19,081 nt of DNA. Source: an uncultured Flavobacteriia bacterium (lineage in GTDB: Bacteria > Bacteroidota > Bacteroidia > Flavobacteriales_D > Crocinitomicaceae). Of the stretch, positions 16,837 through 19,081 are shown piece after piece (position 1 is the first letter of the stretch; each line of letters opens with the position of its first letter). The stretch covers positions 1 through 19,081 of the forward strand of contig CAISOQ010000446.1 in the NCBI GenBank assembly GCA_903887095.1. The letters are read 5' to 3'. Made by a program: the position numbers and the translations under genes. Below the pieces are notes generated by a model. That model was not told the origin of the DNA, did no database searches, and was given only the letters and a program-made list of their open reading frames with translations.

Positions 16837-16867
16837 CAAAATTAAGAAAGTTCAACGCCCTTATCAA
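16837..16867 (-). promoter_or_regulatory. Bacteroidota-type promoter of the bacilliredoxin gene
   Basis: On the - strand, TTG (complement of 16865-16867) is followed after 20 bases by TAATTTTG (complement of 16837-16844), a full match to all fixed positions of the -7 consensus TAnnTTTG. Transcription should start near 16830, giving a leader of about 28 bases. The site begins just past the stop of the upstream FAD oxidoreductase gene. Confidence 0.65.
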
Positions 16868-16871
16868 GGAC

Positions 16872-17921
16872 TTAAAGAATTTTAAATCGATTAAGCGCTG
16901 TTTCAGGATCGAATGGGAGACCATTTAAAAGTTGATTGACAAATTCTTTTGCTAATAATGGAGCAATCATATATCCTTTCGTTCCGAGCCCATTGAAAAT
17001 GTATAAGCCCTCAAATTCTGGATGTTCACCTACAACGGGACGACGGTCTGGAGTTGTTGGCCGAACTCCTGCTTGCTGATCAATGACGGAATAGGCCGCG
17101 TCTGTTACAACCTGAAATTTTTCTTCCAATTCTTTTCGGCCTTCTGGAGTAATCGTATCGTCGAGCGTGTTCCAAACATATGTTGCCCCAACACGGTATG
17201 TGTCATTTCCATGTGGCAGAATAAAACATTTTCGATTGTATGATTCAATGGTTTTTAATTCTTTTGACGAAACTGTAATTGTCTCACCTTTTGTGTGTTG
17301 AACAGGTAGTCTTTTGAAATAGGGGTTATTGACGACCCCAACGCCTTCACAGAAAACGACACCGTCGTAAGTTGTTTGTTTGTATTGCAATAGAAAAGGA
17401 TCGAATTGCATGAAATCAAAGTTTTCTTGGATGACATTTCCGTTCATATTTATCCAACTAATCCCTGCATTTACAAATGGAATTGTTTGGACATAAGAGG
17501 AACCATTTAAACGGCCCGAACCAAATGGATTATTCGCCCGAGAAAAATGCAGATCTTCAGTCGAAACGCTATTAAGGTAGTTTGAAAAATCAGGCTGATC
17601 TTGTTTGTCCAGCCAGAATTGACGCTCTTGTTCCGATGAAAAAAAACGACGGATCGTAATCGGACAAAATAATTGGTGTTGAGCAATAGTTTCAAAAAAG
17701 CGATAAAACACGTTACAGTAGGGCAAAAATTCATCGACCCGCCAAGACTTTGTCATGCGACGAAAAACGATAGGATTGATCATTCCGGCAGCTACAGTGG
17801 AACTTTTGTTTTGACCGTTTTCAACCAGCGTAACATGCTGATCTTGATCGATGAGGTGTTTAGAAACAGCGATGCCGGCTACTCCACCACCGACGACCAA
17901 AAAATGCTGATTCTTTTTCAT
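16872..17921 (-). CDS. FAD-dependent oxidoreductase of the DAO family
   Basis: The 349-residue protein opens with a Rossmann dinucleotide-binding loop VVGGGVAGIAVS (G11-G16), followed by an acidic residue at the end of strand two (TLVEN). The C-terminal part has the pattern of D-amino-acid oxidase/ThiO/MnmC-type flavoproteins: GVRPTTPDRRPVVGEHP (about 283-299) and FNGLGTKGYMIAPLLA, which contacts FAD in relatives. It probably oxidises an amine or amino acid; the substrate is not predictable. MnmC itself is ruled out as a bifunctional protein because the methyltransferase half is absent. Its ATG overlaps the stop of comF (ATGA, 4 bases), so translation of the two genes is likely coupled. Confidence 0.87.
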   Translation of the reverse strand: MKKNQHFLVVGGGVAGIAVSKHLIDQDQHVTLVENGQNKSSTVAAGMINPIVFRRMTKSWRVDEFLPYCNVFYRFFETIAQHQLFCPITIRRFFSSEQERQFWLDKQDQPDFSNYLNSVSTEDLHFSRANNPFGSGRLNGSSYVQTIPFVNAGISWINMNGNVIQENFDFMQFDPFLLQYKQTTYDGVVFCEGVGVVNNPYFKRLPVQHTKGETITVSSKELKTIESYNRKCFILPHGNDTYRVGATYVWNTLDDTITPEGRKELEEKFQVVTDAAYSVIDQQAGVRPTTPDRRPVVGEHPEFEGLYIFNGLGTKGYMIAPLLAKEFVNQLLNGLPFDPETALNRFKIL

Positions 17922-18640
17922 TTTGTAACTGCTAAGCTAACAATACTTATTTGAACTGTTGGGTGAACCTTTCGAATTGCCTGAATAAACGCCTCCAATG
18001 TTGAACCTGTTGTTATCACATCATCGACGAGCGCAATGTGTTTGTACTGTTTTATTTTATTGGAAATGGTAAAGTTGCCAGAAACGTTGTCCCATCGTGA
18101 AAAACGCCCACGTTTTGTTTGACTTCCTGTGTGTTGCAGCTTGCCCGAAAGGTTTTTGGCTATGGGAATGCCTGTAAGTTTATTTATTCCCTCAGCGATC
18201 ATCGTACTTTGGTTGTAACCACGAAGAAATTTCTTTTTAGCATGAATAGGAACAGGCAAGAGCAAGTCTACGTTTTCAGTGATGAGATTTTTGCCCCATT
18301 TTTCAGCTATTTTCTCACCGAATAGGCTCCCAGTTTCAGGTTTGTTATTGTATTTCAATTGATGCAATACTTGCTGAGTCGAGGAACCCTCTTTGTAAAA
18401 CAACAAAGCATACGTTGTGCTTACTTGTTCTCTTCCCCAGAAAAGTTGATCCAGAGAAGTTGGTTCATTGTATTTCTCAAAATGTGTATACAAAAGTTCA
18501 GGTTCGCAAAAGGAGCAAATTAAATTGTTGCTCGGAAGCTCATCCTCGCATATCAAACATTGTGCAGGAAATAAAATATGAGAGGTGTCTTTCAACCATT
18601 TTTTTAGTGATAACTTGACCTTTTCCGCGGCTGTGTTCAT
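17918..18640 (-). CDS. comF: ComF family phosphoribosyltransferase-like protein
   Basis: The 240-residue protein has the two parts expected of ComF. The first is an N-terminal zinc-ribbon-like segment with C28-x2-C31 and C42-x2-C45. The second is a type I phosphoribosyltransferase fold with LPVPIHAKKKFLRGYNQS (128-145) and the PRPP loop ALVDDVITTGST (203-214). In naturally competent bacteria ComF acts in DNA uptake at the cytoplasmic side with ComEC and a helicase; in many others its role is unclear. It is the first gene of a pair with the FAD oxidoreductase. The start at 18640 gives the usual spacing of the zinc ligands from the N-terminus. Upstream there is a candidate promoter and a striking inverted repeat. 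Confidence 0.9.
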   Translation of the reverse strand: MNTAAEKVKLSLKKWLKDTSHILFPAQCLICEDELPSNNLICSFCEPELLYTHFEKYNEPTSLDQLFWGREQVSTTYALLFYKEGSSTQQVLHQLKYNNKPETGSLFGEKIAEKWGKNLITENVDLLLPVPIHAKKKFLRGYNQSTMIAEGINKLTGIPIAKNLSGKLQHTGSQTKRGRFSRWDNVSGNFTISNKIKQYKHIALVDDVITTGSTLEAFIQAIRKVHPTVQISIVSLAVTK

Positions 18641-18680
18641 ATTAATTAAATTTCCACATAGAGATGTTTAAAATAACAAA

Positions 18681-18719
18681 AAAATTACCTTGACTTCGCA
18701 TCTTATTCTAGGTAATTTT
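18681..18719. repeat. 10-base inverted repeat upstream of comF
   Basis: The arms AAAATTACCT (18681-18690) and AGGTAATTTT (18710-18719) are perfect complements around a 19-base spacer. On the - strand the second arm continues into a run of seven Ts, as in an attenuator or terminator, although the stem is AT-rich. It lies 41-79 bases before the comF start. Confidence 0.7.
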
Positions 18720-18722
18720 ATG

Positions 18723-18752
18723 AAAAGATAAACCAAACTACTTTTAATTCAA
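18723..18752 (-). promoter_or_regulatory. Candidate promoter of the comF operon
   Basis: On the - strand, TTG (complement of 18750-18752) is followed after 19 bases by TATCTTTT (complement of 18723-18730), which matches five of six fixed positions of TAnnTTTG. The start of transcription would fall near 18716, at the edge of the inverted repeat. Chance matches of this quality occur in AT-rich DNA. Confidence 0.4.
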
Positions 18753-19081
18753 CTGATTGTCGAATCCTCAAAAAATATCGACAAACAAGCGGAAAGATTC
18801 TGTGAATATCTTTCCTCTTCGTGTTGAAAAAGTCGCATTCGTTTGTCATTAGAGGGATAGCGATTGCTCGTGTTAATAACATTAAGTAATTGTGAATTTC
18901 TTTAATTGCGTAAGGAAAGTTTTTTGACAAATTTTGTGTGCCTCAAGCAAGGAAATTAATTAGGGTTTTTAAACCGAATTTCATCCAAGGAGGAAACAAA
19001 AGCTTTACGAAATTTAAAACGCAAGTTCTAAAGGGCTTGTGGCAAAATGATACTGATATAACTAAAAGAAAAAAAATGGCA

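Larger units (their letters stand above)
18641..19081. other. Non-coding region right of comF, with possible gene start at its end
   Basis: No supported gene was found in these 441 bases. They hold the inverted repeat and candidate promoter above. At the right end, ATGGCA (19076-19081) follows an A-rich stretch (actaaaagaaaaaaa) like those before other starts here, so a + strand gene may begin there. A weak + strand promoter match, TTG-N20-TAATTGTG (18864-18894), lies about 180 bases before it. A 70-codon - strand frame at 18718-18930 has no recognisable features. Confidence 0.4.

Noticed and set aside
18718..18930. 70-codon - strand frame right of comF
   Set aside because: Composition is irregular, no family is recognised, and it would span the candidate comF promoter.
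18987..18994. Perfect Shine-Dalgarno-like AAGGAGGA
   Set aside because: No ATG, GTG or TTG lies at a useful distance downstream, and Shine-Dalgarno sequences are little used in this phylum.

Overview
The window looks like chromosomal DNA of a gliding or surface-protein-rich member of the Bacteroidota, probably Flavobacteriales. I base this on the protein families rather than on any close match. There are three proteins with type IX secretion system (T9SS) C-terminal sorting domains (two type B, one type A), a PorP/SprF-type outer-membrane protein, PKD and SprB repeat modules, AT-rich DNA, starts preceded by A-rich stretches rather than Shine-Dalgarno sequences, and several Bacteroidota-type promoter matches (TTG, about 19-20 bases, TAnnTTTG).

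Layout. (1) At 2-1949 on the + strand is the 3' end of a PKD-domain surface protein with a type B sorting domain, followed after 10 bases by a PorP/SprF family gene, the usual cargo/partner pair. (2) At 1951-3890 on the - strand is a two-gene unit: an LpxH-like metallophosphoesterase, then a GT-B glycosyltransferase. It converges on the PorP gene with a 1-base gap. (3) At 4191-8501 on the + strand is a compact four-gene operon behind a good promoter (4139-4169): a FadL/OmpP1 transporter, an SGNH-family lipoprotein that has lost its catalytic serine, a secreted alpha/beta hydrolase with a type A sorting domain, and a TspO protein. (4) At 8702-16357 on the + strand is one giant gene of 2551 codons: signal peptide, 12 PKD-like modules, 14 SprB-type repeats, two more PKD-like modules and a type B sorting domain. 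(5) At 16389-18640 on the - strand are a bacilliredoxin with its own promoter and terminator, and a comF / FAD-oxidoreductase pair coupled by an ATGA overlap. (6) 18641-19081 is non-coding as far as I can tell, with an inverted repeat upstream of comF; a + strand gene may begin at the last six bases.

The most interesting points are: the SGNH lipoprotein with Ala in place of the nucleophile and Asp in place of the block III Asn, kept between a FadL channel and a secreted hydrolase; the internal architecture of the giant protein, where six SprB repeats form an A-B-C/A-B-C duplication with nearly identical unit lengths and four more form a second dimer duplication; and the regular two-cysteine pattern of its modules. 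I saw no rRNA, tRNA, CRISPR array, insertion sequence or prophage gene.
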